Source: Methylobacterium ajmalii (GTDB lineage Bacteria; Pseudomonadota; Alphaproteobacteria; Rhizobiales; Beijerinckiaceae). From it: a stretch of DNA of 60,294 nt. This document shows, in pieces, positions 17,043-28,156 of this stretch (position 1 is the stretch's first letter; the number at the start of each line of letters is the position of its first letter). Made by a program: the position numbers and the translations under genes. Where the stretch lies: contig NZ_JACWCT010000037.1 in assembly GCF_016613415.1 (NCBI RefSeq), forward strand, positions 16,044 through 76,337, written 5' to 3'. The notes beneath the pieces are model-generated. The model searched no databases and had not been told where the DNA came from. It saw only the letters and a list, made by a program, of their open reading frames with translations.

Positions 17043-17393
17043 TCAGATCGCCATGCGGCTCAGTTCGAGGTAGGCGGCCACGACCTTGTCGCGGATGGCG
17101 ACAGCGGTCTGCAGGCTCTGCTCGGCGGACATCACCGCCTCGACGACCTGCTGGGTCGAGGCCTTGCCCTGGATGCCGGCGATCGAGGCGGCCTCGCCGG
17201 CGCGCAGCTGGTCGCGCACGCCGGTGGCGAAGCTCGCCATGATCTGCCCGAAATCCGCCGGGGCGGCGGCATCGGCGCCCGGGACGGCGCCGGTCACCGG
17301 GGGCAGCATCGCCCGCTGGACGGACGCGGCGGCCTCGGGCCGGGCGGAGGCAGCGGCCCGGTCGAAGGCCGAGAGGGTGAGGGCCTCGATCAT
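17043..17393 (-). CDS. fliE: flagellar hook-basal body protein FliE
   Basis: FliE joins the MS-ring to the rod and is the first rod component exported. The 116-residue protein has a variable Ala-rich N-terminus and the conserved C-terminal half with [33 protein letters not shown] pattern (residues about 75-115). Its neighbours flgC and flgG are the usual ones. Confidence 0.92.
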   Translation of the reverse strand: MIEALTLSAFDRAAASARPEAAASVQRAMLPPVTGAVPGADAAAPADFGQIMASFATGVRDQLRAGEAASIAGIQGKASTQQVVEAVMSAEQSLQTAVAIRDKVVAAYLELSRMAI

Positions 17394-17400
17394 CGGATGC

Positions 17401-17817
17401 TCATGTCCTCAGGAGGTCGATCACGCTGGCCACCATGGCGCGGGCCTGCTTGATCACCTGCAGGTTGGCTTCGTAGGAGCGGTTGGCCTCGCGCATGTCG
17501 GCCATCTCGATCAGGGCGTTCACGTTCGGCAGCTTGACGTTGCCGTTCTGGTCCGCCGCCGGGTTGCTCGGGTCGTGCTCGACCCGGAACGGGGTCTTGT
17601 CGGTGTCGATGTCGCGCACCCGCACCGACGCGGCGCCGATCGCCCGGTCGAGCTCGGCCTTGAAGGTCACGGTCTTGCGCGCATACGGGTCGGCGCCCGG
17701 CGCGGCGCCGGTCGACTGGGCGTTGGCGAGGTTCTCCGACACCACGCGCATGCGCAGGGACTGGGCCTCGAGGCCCGCGCTCGCCAGCCGCGACGCGGTC
17801 TGCAGGGGGTCGATCAC
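17401..17817 (-). CDS. flgC: flagellar proximal rod protein FlgC
   Basis: FlgC is a proximal rod subunit. The 138-residue protein shows [17 protein letters not shown] near the N-terminus and the C-terminal [22 protein letters not shown] pattern with a closing helix. Its ATG overlaps the flgB stop by 4 bp, and fliE follows after a few bases. Confidence 0.96.
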   Translation of the reverse strand: MIDPLQTASRLASAGLEAQSLRMRVVSENLANAQSTGAAPGADPYARKTVTFKAELDRAIGAASVRVRDIDTDKTPFRVEHDPSNPAADQNGNVKLPNVNALIEMADMREANRSYEANLQVIKQARAMVASVIDLLRT

Positions 17818-18194
17818 GATCCGCTCCTCACGGCCGACATCAGCATGCGGTGGAAGCTGCGCACCACGCCGACATCGAGGTTGTGCTGGCGCGAGACCTC
17901 GCTCGCCTTGAGCATCTCCTGCTCGAGGCTGACGCTGCTCGAGGTCTCGAGCACGTCCCAGCCGGACTTGTCGGTCCGCACCGGCACGCCGAGGCCGGGG
18001 GCCTGGAGATGACTCTGCGCCGTCGTCGCCATGTCGGCGCCGGTCCGGGCCAGGACCTGGGCGAAGGGCACCGTGTCCTTGGCGAGATAGCCCTGCGTGT
18101 TGGCGTTCGCCACGTTGCCGGCGATCGCCGACTGGCGCACCGACAGGTAGCGGGTGTGCAGCGAGGCGAGATCGAACAGGTAGATCCCCGTCAC
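17814..18194 (-). CDS. flgB: flagellar proximal rod protein FlgB
   Basis: FlgB is the other proximal rod subunit and the first gene of this ten-gene operon. The 126-residue protein has [20 protein letters not shown] and a C-terminal helix with [16 protein letters not shown]. It starts with GTG at 18194, supported by GGAGGGG about nine bases upstream. The divergent gene starts at 18502, so the operon promoter should lie within 18195-18501. Confidence 0.94.
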   Translation of the reverse strand: MTGIYLFDLASLHTRYLSVRQSAIAGNVANANTQGYLAKDTVPFAQVLARTGADMATTAQSHLQAPGLGVPVRTDKSGWDVLETSSSVSLEQEMLKASEVSRQHNLDVGVVRSFHRMLMSAVRSGS

Positions 18195-18501
18195 GCGAAC
18201 CCCTCCATGCCCGTCACTCCATCCTGTCCCGAAACGACCCGACGCCCGGGCCCTGCCGCGTAACGGCGGGTTTAGGAGCGCAACCTTGTCCGAGGCTGAC
18301 GGAGCTTGCGGGGAGGCCGATGCGGCCCGTCCGGGCCGGGACGTCCGCGCTGCGGGTGGGCCGCATGTCCCTCCGTCTCACAAATTGGACCAGGCATCCC
18401 AAAGATCAGTTTGCCGGCTTTCGCAATATCTCGCCGGTTGCCCGGGCCGATCGACAAGAGCATACGTGCACTCTCGTAGGGCGAGAGGCGCCGTCGAACC
18501 C

Positions 18502-18774
18502 ATGCCGCGTTATCGCTTCAGGCTGAGTCTCTACGAGCGGCTGCTCGACGGGGGAGATTGGGTCGAGCTCGCGGACGCCGCCGCGGCCCTCGGTGCCGCA
18601 CGCCGGCTCGCCCGGGCGCTTCTCGACGTGGCGGACCCGACGGTGCCATGGACGGACGGCGCGCTGGTGATCGAGAGCGGCGACGGCAGCGCGCCGGTGA
18701 TCCTGCCGCTCCGCGACGTGGCCGCGGATCTGAACATGGACCCAGGCCCGGGCCTGGCGACGACCCGCCACTGA
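18502..18774 (+). CDS. small DUF6894-like protein
   Basis: 90-residue protein starting MPRYRFRLSLYERLLDGGDW and continuing VELADAAAALGAARRLARALL. The pattern (a short beta start, a D/G turn, then an Ala/Arg-rich helix after an Asp) resembles the DUF6894 small proteins abundant in Methylobacterium. Function is unknown. It stands alone, divergent from flgB, with no clear operon partner. Confidence 0.6.
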   Translation: MPRYRFRLSLYERLLDGGDWVELADAAAALGAARRLARALLDVADPTVPWTDGALVIESGDGSAPVILPLRDVAADLNMDPGPGLATTRH

Positions 18775-19232
18775 ACCGTCCGCCGCGCGCCCTTGCCGGC
18801 GATACCGCGCTCTTGGACGATGAGGCGCCTGGACGACGGGGCGCTTGGACGATGGGGCTCTTGGACGACGAATTCGCGCGAGGCGGCGCGAGGTCGACAG
18901 GCGGGCCGGAAGGGAAGAGGCGGCAGCCCGACGCCCGGAGGGGGCGAAGCACGGGCACCAGGCTGCCGCCGAGCCCGGGCAGGCAGAGACCTGCGGGCTC
19001 TCCCTCCGTCTAGCTCCGGCCCTGGCGCGCGGGCTGTGCGGCGGCGCACCGCCGGACCCTCCGGCGCCGCGGGAATGACCAGCCATGTCACGCTCCGCCG
19101 CCGGTTCCCACGCGGCTCCCCCGCGCAAGCGGGGCTCGGCCCCGGCCGACGGCCAACCGATACGGTGGCCCCCGCCTGATGGTCCCCGGCGCGGGCCGTC
19201 CGGGCCCGCCGAGCGCTCGCGAAGCAGCGCCT
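18775..19232. other. 458-bp gap with no supported gene
   Basis: Between the DUF6894-like gene and the pobA stop I find no frame with coding character. The stretch is GC-rich and low in complexity, and holds the 16-bp-period repeat at 18813-18870. Frames open here on both strands are Arg/Pro/Gly-rich and look like chance. Confidence 0.6.
18813..18870. repeat. imperfect 16-bp tandem repeat, four copies
   Basis: The word TTGGACGA (CTGGACGA in copy 2) recurs at 18813, 18829, 18845 and 18861, exactly 16 bp apart, with the intervening bases mostly tgaggcgc, cggggcgc or tggggctc. Four copies are present, the last only partial. No protein or RNA role is visible. Confidence 0.75.
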
Positions 19233-21519
<2,287 letters not shown>

Positions 21520-21523
<4 letters not shown>

Positions 21524-22446
21524 CGATCGGACGGGACGGGCTGACCCGGCAGGGGTTTCTGGGCGCCGCGCTGGCGGCGGCGGTCGGTGGCGGGGCGGCG
21601 GCGCAGGGCGGCACGGCACCGGCGCTGCACCGGCGGGCGATTCCCGGCACCGGCGAGACCCTGCCGGTGATCGGGCTCGGCACCTGGCGGGGCTTCGACG
21701 TCGGCGAGACTCCTGCCGAGCGGGCGCCCTTGCGTGGCGTGGTGGCGACCCTGCTCGCCGGCGGCGGAAGGGTGATCGATTCCTCGCCGATGTACGGCCG
21801 GGCCGAGGGCGTGACAGGCGACCTCGTGGCGGAAGCCGGGGCCAGCGACACGGCTTTTCTCGCCACAAAGGTCTGGACCAGCGGCCGCGAGGCGGGGATC
21901 GCCCAGATGCAGCGCTCCCTCCGGCTCCTGCGGACCGAGCGGCTCGACCTGATGCAGATCCACAACCTGCTCGACTGGCGCACCCACCTGCCGGTCCTGC
22001 GGGAGTGGAAGGCGGCGGGCCGCATCCGCCACCTCGGCATCTCGCACTACACCGAGAGCGCCTACGACGCCGTCGAGGCGGTGCTGCGGGCCGAGCGGCT
22101 GGACGTCCTTCAGATCAACTACGCCCTCGACGACCGGGCGGCGGAGGAGCGGCTGCTGCCGCTCGCCGCGGAGCGCGGCGTGGCGGTCCTGGTCAACCGG
22201 CCGTTCGGCGGCGGCGGGCTGCTGCGGCGCTTGGCCGGCAGGCCGCTGCCGGGCTACGCGGCGGATCTCGGCAGCGGCTCCTGGGCCGAACTCCTGCTGA
22301 AGTTCGCGGTCTCCCACCCGGCCGTGACCTGCGCGATCCCCGGCACCGCCGATCCCGGCCACATGGCGGCGAACCTGCGCGCCGGCATCGGACCACTGCC
22401 GGACGAAGCCCTGCGCCGCCGCATGGCCGCGGACATGACCCCGTGA
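21520..22446 (+). CDS. aldo/keto reductase with an N-terminal export-like segment
   Basis: 308-residue NAD(P)H-dependent aldo/keto reductase. The catalytic tetrad is visible: Asp and Tyr in VIDSSPMYGRAE, Lys in FLATKVW, His in MQIHNLLDW. SWAELLLKFAVSHPAV and CAIPGTADPGHMAANL form the cofactor-binding C-terminal part. The N-terminus (LTRQGFLGAALAAAVGGGAAA) looks like a Tat signal but has Arg-Gln instead of Arg-Arg, so export is uncertain. It overlaps pobR by 4 bp. Substrate unknown. Confidence 0.88.
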
Positions 22447-22751
22447 ACCGAACCGGATCCATGATCCGAGCCGAACGGCATGACGATCCAAGTCACCGAG
22501 ATCCATTTCTCGGTCAAGCGCGGCCATTCGCGAAGTCGATCCGGCCTGCAAGCGTATCCTTGACGCCGTCAGGCGTGTCCTCTGCGCCTTATTGCTGCCG
22601 TTCTGCCCATGTTAAGGAACCGCCATCTACATCGCTTCACGCCGACCCCGCGGCCTCCCGTCATCGCATCACGGTTCGAGTGGAACCGCGCGAGAGACCG
22701 GCCACGCGCGCAATGTCGGCGAACACCGAACGATCCAGAGGGGGTTCTTCC
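22447..22751. other. 305-bp gap after the aldo/keto reductase
   Basis: It holds the perfect inverted repeat CGGATC-cat-GATCCG (22454-22468), 8 bp after the reductase stop, possibly a weak terminator, and the promoter region of the secreted-protein gene at 22752. No coding frame is convincing. Confidence 0.5.
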
Positions 22752-23156
22752 ATGCGCAAGCCGTCCATCGCCGCTCTCGTCCTGTGCGCCGCCCTGCCGG
22801 CCAGCCTGCAGCCGGCGGCGGCCGACGGGCGCGGGGCGGGTGCCGGCTTCAACGGCACGTGGTCGGTGCAGCTCGTTACCGAATCGGGCCTGTGCGACAG
22901 CCGCTACACCGTCGCCCTCGCGATCGACGGCGGCGACGTGCGGGTGGCCTCGGCGGGAGAGGGCGGCGCGAGCGTGAGCGGGCGCATCGGGTCGGATGGC
23001 CAGGTCGGGCTGACCGTGCGCCACGGCTCGGCCAGCGGCGCCGCCTCGGGCCGGCTCCAGGCCAATTCCGGCGCCGGTACCTGGAGCGTCTCCGCCCTGT
23101 GCTCCGGCCGCTGGACGGCGCAGCGCCGCTCGACCCGGGTCGCGCAGGCCGACTGA
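22752..23156 (+). CDS. small secreted protein of unknown function
   Basis: 134 residues with a clear Sec signal peptide (MRKPSIAALVLCAALPASL, cleavage near AAADG). The mature part is a beta-rich domain starting GFNGTWSVQLVTESGLCDSRYTVAL, with cysteines in GLCDSR and SALCSGRW that could pair. It resembles the small heat-stable secreted proteins common in Methylobacterium but I cannot name a family. It is monocistronic and convergent with the S24 repressor gene, sharing a terminator. Confidence 0.8.
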   Translation: MRKPSIAALVLCAALPASLQPAAADGRGAGAGFNGTWSVQLVTESGLCDSRYTVALAIDGGDVRVASAGEGGASVSGRIGSDGQVGLTVRHGSASGAASGRLQANSGAGTWSVSALCSGRWTAQRRSTRVAQAD

Positions 23157-23163
23157 TCCGGTC

Positions 23164-23186
23164 GATCGCTGCAGGACGCAGCGATC
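23164..23186. terminator. bidirectional terminator between convergent genes
   Basis: GATCGCTGC (23164-23172) and GCAGCGATC (23178-23186) make a perfect 9-bp stem with the loop aggac. It lies 7 bp after the secreted-protein stop and overlaps the stop of the S24 gene from the other side, as expected for a shared terminator. Confidence 0.65.
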
Positions 23187-23904
23187 AGCCTTTGGTGCCG
23201 GCGCACAGCCGGCTCCAGTGCTGCGCATGCACCGTGCCGATGATGCCCGAGGCCCAGGCCAGGCGGCAATCCGGCATCAGGGGCGCGTTGTGGCTCTCGA
23301 GGTGGTAGGTGCCCCGCTGCGAGCCGCGCAGGATCTTCTTCAGGTAGCGGTGCCCCTCGACCGTGGCGACCGCAGCGTAGAGGTCGAGCAGCCGGTCCGG
23401 GCTCTCACCGGCCTCGGCGCAGAGCACCACGTCGTCGGGCTCGTATTTCGGGTACATCGACAGGCCGGCGACCCGGAATGCCGCGGTGCCCGGCGGGACC
23501 CCGAACGGCACCGTGATGCGGAAGAGGTCGCCCCCCGGCCCGAGCTGCTCGTCGCCGGTCTCGATCAGGCCGCCGGCGCTGATCAACCCCTTCACTCCCA
23601 CGACCTGCCCGCCCTCCGCGGATGCCTCACCCGCCTCGTCGTCGCCGAACAGGAGGCCCTTGGCGGTGACCTCGACGCCGTCGCGGCGGAAACGCGCGGC
23701 GTAGCGCTCGGCGTCGTCCTGGCCGATCGTCCGGGTCCCGGCCTCGTGCGCCCGGTAGGTGCTCTCCGGCCACGTATTCTGCAGCGCGGCATCCCGCGCC
23801 GAGCGATAGCCGGCGGCCAGCCGCGCCTGCCGCAATCGCTCTCCCTGGGCGGTCCGCACCCGGTTCTCTCCCAGCTTGATCACCTCAGCGACCGCTCCCG
23901 ACAC
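23185..23904 (-). CDS. XRE/S24-type repressor
   Basis: 239-residue CI/LexA-like regulator: an N-terminal HTH (about 20-75; LRQARLAAGYRSARDAALQN) and a C-terminal S24 peptidase fold (about 130-230) with the catalytic Ser in VAGLSMYPKY and Lys in HRYLKKIL. Such proteins are often inactivated by RecA-stimulated self-cleavage. The GTG start at 23904 is the outermost; a second GTG lies 7 codons in. A 27-bp near-perfect palindrome starts 15 bp upstream, suggesting autoregulation. No prophage genes surround it, so it is probably a resident regulator. Confidence 0.88.
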   Translation of the reverse strand: MSGAVAEVIKLGENRVRTAQGERLRQARLAAGYRSARDAALQNTWPESTYRAHEAGTRTIGQDDAERYAARFRRDGVEVTAKGLLFGDDEAGEASAEGGQVVGVKGLISAGGLIETGDEQLGPGGDLFRITVPFGVPPGTAAFRVAGLSMYPKYEPDDVVLCAEAGESPDRLLDLYAAVATVEGHRYLKKILRGSQRGTYHLESHNAPLMPDCRLAWASGIIGTVHAQHWSRLCAGTKG

Positions 23905-23918
23905 TTGAGGTATTGAGA

Positions 23919-23945
23919 AGGATCACTACATCATGTAATGATCCT
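23919..23945. promoter_or_regulatory. 27-bp near-perfect palindromic operator
   Basis: The arms AGGATCACTACAT (23919-23931) and ATGTAATGATCCT (23933-23945) flank a central C and pair at 12 of 13 positions. This sits in the promoter region of the S24 repressor and faces the divergent small-membrane-protein/NusG-like genes. Dyads of this size are typical operators for dimeric repressors. Confidence 0.65.
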
Positions 23946-24223
23946 CATCGCAAGGCATGCCCGATGCCCATGCCGGGTCCGGCGAGCAGCGCTGTTCGCG
24001 CCTGCTCTCCTTCCCCCCGCACCCTACCCCGAAGCCGGTCTTGCGCCGTCCCCTCGTTGCGGGAGTTTCCCGATGGTCCACCGTTTCCTCGCCGTCCTCC
24101 GCGGACCGCCCGATCGGGGAGCCGGCGGCCAATCGCCGCGATCCCGGGTCGCCGCGGGAGCCGGGCGGAGTCCCGGGCGCGATGGTGCTCGCCTCGCGGC
24201 TCGCGCCGGTGCAGGAGAAGCGC
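23946..24223. other. intergenic region without a supported gene
   Basis: Long plus-strand frames run through here into the 56-residue gene, but they are rich in Pro, Arg and Ser and have no ribosome binding site. I see no other element. Confidence 0.5.
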
Positions 24224-24394
24224 ATGAAGGTTGCCCTGATCGTGCTCTGGACCCTCGCGGCGGGGGTCGGCCTGTTCCTGATGGTCCGCTCGCGGATCGT
24301 GACCGCGACCGCGGCAATGACGCGGGATGCCGCCGAGGATCCCGGGTCCGAGAGTCCGCCGGATCCTCCCCGCGATCCGTCCGGCCCGGCCTGA
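24224..24394 (+). CDS. small single-pass membrane protein
   Basis: 56 residues: MKVALIVLWTLAAGVGLFLM is a membrane helix at the N-terminus, followed by a short soluble tail rich in Pro, Asp and Ser (DPGSESPPDPPRDP). GGAG lies eight bases before the ATG (GGAGAAGCGC), which supports the start. It precedes the NusG-like gene by 34 bp and is probably co-transcribed. Function unknown. Confidence 0.65.
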   Translation: MKVALIVLWTLAAGVGLFLMVRSRIVTATAAMTRDAAEDPGSESPPDPPRDPSGPA

Positions 24395-24428
24395 ACCGCG
24401 CCGCCCGCCGGCATCCGGGGAGGGCGGC

Positions 24429-25124
24429 ATGACCAAGGGCAAGCGCCGCATCGCCCGCCGCCGGCGGGAGGCCCTGGCGCATGACCGGCCCCCGGTGGAT
24501 CGGGCGGTCGAGATCCGGCGTCGCCGCCGTCGGCGGGTCCGCCCGGCCCGGATCGTACTCTGCGCCGACCGGGTCTGGCTCGTCGCCGAGACGAGGCCGC
24601 GCTGGGCCGCGCGCGCGGCCCGCGATCTCGAAGCGATCGGTATCGCCGCCTTCGATCCGCGGGAGGAGATCGAGCTGACCTCGCCCTCGGGCCATCGCCG
24701 CACCGCCCGGGTGCCTCTCCTTCACCGCCTGGTCTTCGTCGGCCTGCGCGACGATGCCGACCTCGCCCGGGTCGAGGCGCATCCGGGCGTCGACCGTGTC
24801 CTGTTTCGCGACGGCCGCGCCGTCGTGATCGCACCCGCCGTGCTCCAGGGCTTCGCCGACGCGATCACCGGGCACGGCCGCAAGGATGGACGGGAGGGTG
24901 ATGACGCGGACGGTGGCGACGCGGAGGCGGTCGCGGCACTCCTGTTCGCTCTCGGCGACGGCGTGCGGGTGGCGACGGGTCCCCTCGCGGCGCTCAGCGG
25001 CACGGTGGAGGGGATCGACCCCGCCCGTCGGCGCTACCGGGTCGCCCTGTCGCTCTTCGGACGCGAGACGCCGGTGGTGCTCGACGAGGACCGGATCGTG
25101 CGGGAGCCGGACGATCGCGCCTGA
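24429..25124 (+). CDS. NusG-like transcription elongation paralogue
   Basis: 231 residues: a strongly basic N-terminus (1-40, many Arg), an NGN-like domain (about 47-140; RVWLVAETRPRWAARAARDL, LLHRLVFVGL, VDRVLFRDG) and a KOW-type C-terminal domain (about 174-215; GDGVRVATGPLAALSGTVEG, then RYRVALSLFG). This matches NusG-family factors that bind RNA polymerase and modulate pausing or termination. It is not the housekeeping nusG, which sits with ribosomal genes. The basic extension and an acidic linker (DGREGDDADGGD) are unusual. The start has GGGGAGGGCGGC before ATG. Confidence 0.72.
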   Translation: MTKGKRRIARRRREALAHDRPPVDRAVEIRRRRRRRVRPARIVLCADRVWLVAETRPRWAARAARDLEAIGIAAFDPREEIELTSPSGHRRTARVPLLHRLVFVGLRDDADLARVEAHPGVDRVLFRDGRAVVIAPAVLQGFADAITGHGRKDGREGDDADGGDAEAVAALLFALGDGVRVATGPLAALSGTVEGIDPARRRYRVALSLFGRETPVVLDEDRIVREPDDRA

Positions 25125-25472
25125 CCCGGGCCGTGGGCCGTCGCAGTCCCTGGATTCCGGTCGACCGTCCGGCGGTCGGACGATCTCACGGGGATAACGG
25201 CGATAGCCCGGCGAAACCGCGCCGCGTCGCGACCGATGTTCCACGCGCTCGTGCAGATGCGACAGCCACGATCCCGCAAGGGGAGGCCCCGCCTTGGGAA
25301 ACGTTCGTGCGCGGGGCCCGAGACGGGCAGCGCGACGCAGGTCCGGGAGCCGTCCACCGGACCGCGACACCCCGACCTGGAGCGGCAGCCCTCCGCCGGC
25401 TCACTGGGTTCGCCCCCCCGGGGACGGGAGGGCTCGGGCGCAGAAGTATTCCAATCGACGTGCGACCGCCGC
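25125..25472. other. 348-bp gap without a supported gene
   Basis: Convergent intergenic region between the NusG-like gene and trcR. Open frames on both strands are Arg/Pro-rich shadows. I see no strong hairpin or repeat. Confidence 0.5.
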
Positions 25473-26189
25473 TCAGTACTCGTCGTCGTCCTCGTCCTGC
25501 TCGCCCTTGCGCATCGGCTTGAGGCGGGCGAACACCGAATCGGCATCGAGGCGCTCGTCGCCACGGCCGGGGCGGCGCTCGTCGTGGTCCTCGGGCTCGG
25601 GCATGACCGAGAGCTCGGGCGGCATCAGGGTGGCGCCGCCCTCGGCGGCATCGACCACCGGACGGTCCTTGGCGGCGCGCTGGACCTCGAAGTCGAGGTC
25701 GATCTGCGAGCACAGGCCCAGCGTCACCGGGTCCATGGGCTGCAGCGAGCCGGAATTCCAGTGGGTGCGCTCGCGGATCTGCTGGATCGTCGCCTTGGTG
25801 GTGCCGACGAGGCGCATCACCTGCGCGTCCTTCAGCTCCGGGTGGTTGCGCAGCAGCCACAGGATGGCGTTCGGCCGGTCCTGGCGGCGCGACAGCGGGG
25901 TGTAGCGCGGGCCCTTGGTGCGTTTGACCTCAGGCAGCTTCACCTTGGACACCGCCACCTTCATGCGGTGGTTCGGATTGGTCTGCGCCCGCTCGATCTC
26001 CTCGCGGGTGAGCTGGCCGGTCGAGACCGGGTCGAGCCCCTTGATGCCGGCCGCCACCTCGCCGTCGGCGATGCCCTTCACCTCGAGGGGGTGGAGCTTG
26101 CAGAAGTCGGCGATCTGATCGAAGGACAGCGACGTGTTCTCGACGAGCCAGACGGCCGTCGCCTTCGGCATCAACGGACCCTGGGACAT
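25473..26189 (-). CDS. trcR: cell-cycle transcriptional regulator TrcR (DUF1013)
   Basis: 238-residue protein of the alphaproteobacterial DUF1013 family, which includes the cell-cycle regulator TrcR. It starts MSQGPLMPKATAVWLVENTS, continues LSFDQIADFCKLHPLEVKGIADGE and TKGPRYTPLSRRQDRPNAILWLLRNHPELKD, the family signature, then TTKATIQQIRERTHWN, and ends in a charged acidic tail (DEDDDEY). The ATG at 26189 has GAGGAGGTGTGT upstream. A good promoter with a GANTC methylation site lies about 180 bp upstream. Confidence 0.93.
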   Translation of the reverse strand: MSQGPLMPKATAVWLVENTSLSFDQIADFCKLHPLEVKGIADGEVAAGIKGLDPVSTGQLTREEIERAQTNPNHRMKVAVSKVKLPEVKRTKGPRYTPLSRRQDRPNAILWLLRNHPELKDAQVMRLVGTTKATIQQIRERTHWNSGSLQPMDPVTLGLCSQIDLDFEVQRAAKDRPVVDAAEGGATLMPPELSVMPEPEDHDERRPGRGDERLDADSVFARLKPMRKGEQDEDDDEY

Positions 26190-26367
26190 ACACACCTCCT
26201 CGGGGCGCTCCCGCCCGGCGGAAGCGCGGCGGCCGCTCCCTCGGGAGGCGGCCTTGCGACACGGGCCCCTCGGCGGCGACAGGGCGCCCGGGGCGGAGCC
26301 TTTCGGCCCCGCCGGCGTCCCGGGATGATCGGGACGGCCTGTCTCACGCTGTGAGGGAATCGCCCGA

Positions 26368-26396
26368 TATATAGGCGCGTCGCCGGCCCGGTGCAA
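26368..26396 (-). promoter_or_regulatory. sigma-70-type promoter for trcR
   Basis: On the minus strand TTGCAC (26396-26391) and TATATA (26373-26368) are spaced by exactly 17 bp. Just downstream are a GAATC site (26357-26361, the GANTC sequence methylated by CcrM) and the inverted repeat CTCAC-gct-GTGAG (26343-26355). Initiation near 26361 would give a leader of about 170 nt. Confidence 0.6.
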
Positions 26397-26455
26397 ACCG
26401 GTTTCGCGGGGGACGTGCGGGCATTCGGACCGACTTTCGGGCCCGGATCATCTTG

Positions 26456-26481
26456 CGCCCGCCGGACGAGGCCGGCGGGCG
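26456..26481 (-). terminator. hairpin after prs
   Basis: CGCCCGCCGG (26456-26465) and CCGGCGGGCG (26472-26481) form a perfect 10-bp stem with the loop acgagg, 11 bp past the prs stop. There is no T-run. GC-rich stems like this recur after genes throughout the window. Confidence 0.5.
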
Positions 26482-26492
26482 TCGCGGCGCGA

Positions 26493-27437
<945 letters not shown>

Positions 27438-27701
27438 CGTGCTTCCATCGTGGCCCGCGCCGCGAGCCCCGGCGCTGCCGCGCGGTGCCCTCGTAGAGAC
27501 CGCGCGCGCCGGGGTGAGGGGAGGGATCGCATCGCGCGGCGCGCGAATGCGGGCCCCTCGCGCGGCGATGCTCTCATGTGTGACGGGCGAGGCTCTTACC
27601 AGTGCCGGGATATCGTCACAATGCTTTCATGTGCGCCGGCATGCGCAAGTCCCCGCGTTTCACATGCGCGGTGACTGCATGCCTGGACGCAAGCATTCGC
27701 C

Positions 27702-27950
27702 TCAGGGCTGCAGCAGCCGGTGGAGATGCACGATGAAGTAGCGCGTCTGGGCGCTGTCGACCGTCTGCTGCGCCTTCGCCTTCCAGGCCATGGCGGCGCT
27801 GGCGTAGTCGGGGAAGATGCCGACCACGTCGAGCTTCGAGAGGTCGCGGAAGGTAACGCTGTCGAGGTCGGTCAGCTCGCCACCGAACACCAGGTGGAGG
27901 AGCTGCTTGGGCTCCTGGGAGCTGGCAGGAGTGTTGCCCGGGTTGCTCAT
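27702..27950 (-). CDS. DUF4170 domain protein
   Basis: 82-residue protein containing LLHLVFGGELTDLDSVTFRDL, SKLDVVGIFPDYASAAMAWKAK and a closing TRYFIVHLHRLL, which I recognise as DUF4170 of Alphaproteobacteria. Function unknown. The ATG at 27950 removes an upstream extension lacking family resemblance. It is monocistronic, upstream of prs on the same strand with a 264-bp gap that holds no visible gene. Confidence 0.85.
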   Translation of the reverse strand: MSNPGNTPASSQEPKQLLHLVFGGELTDLDSVTFRDLSKLDVVGIFPDYASAAMAWKAKAQQTVDSAQTRYFIVHLHRLLQP

Positions 27951-28156
27951 GCGCCTCGTCTCCGCGTGCCGCGATGATGCCGCCCATCCGGTCCGACGGA
28001 CGACGCCCGCCCCGTGGGCAGGCGTCGAGCGGCGTCGCAAACGCGGGGTTCCGCGTCAAGCCGGATCATGGTGCGGCGCACGCGGCCGGGCCCCGCGCGC
28101 CGCCAGGATCCGTGACGACGCCCTCATGCGGCGTCGAGGGTCGGCAGAAGCCGCCC

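Noticed and set aside
23957..24394. 145-codon extension upstream of the small membrane protein
   Set aside because: The extension is Pro/Ser/Arg-rich without a ribosome binding site, while the internal ATG at 24224 has one and is followed directly by a membrane helix.
25186..25860. Minus-strand 224-codon frame over trcR
   Set aside because: An Arg/Pro/Ala-rich shadow of the high-GC trcR gene in another frame; trcR itself has full family identity.
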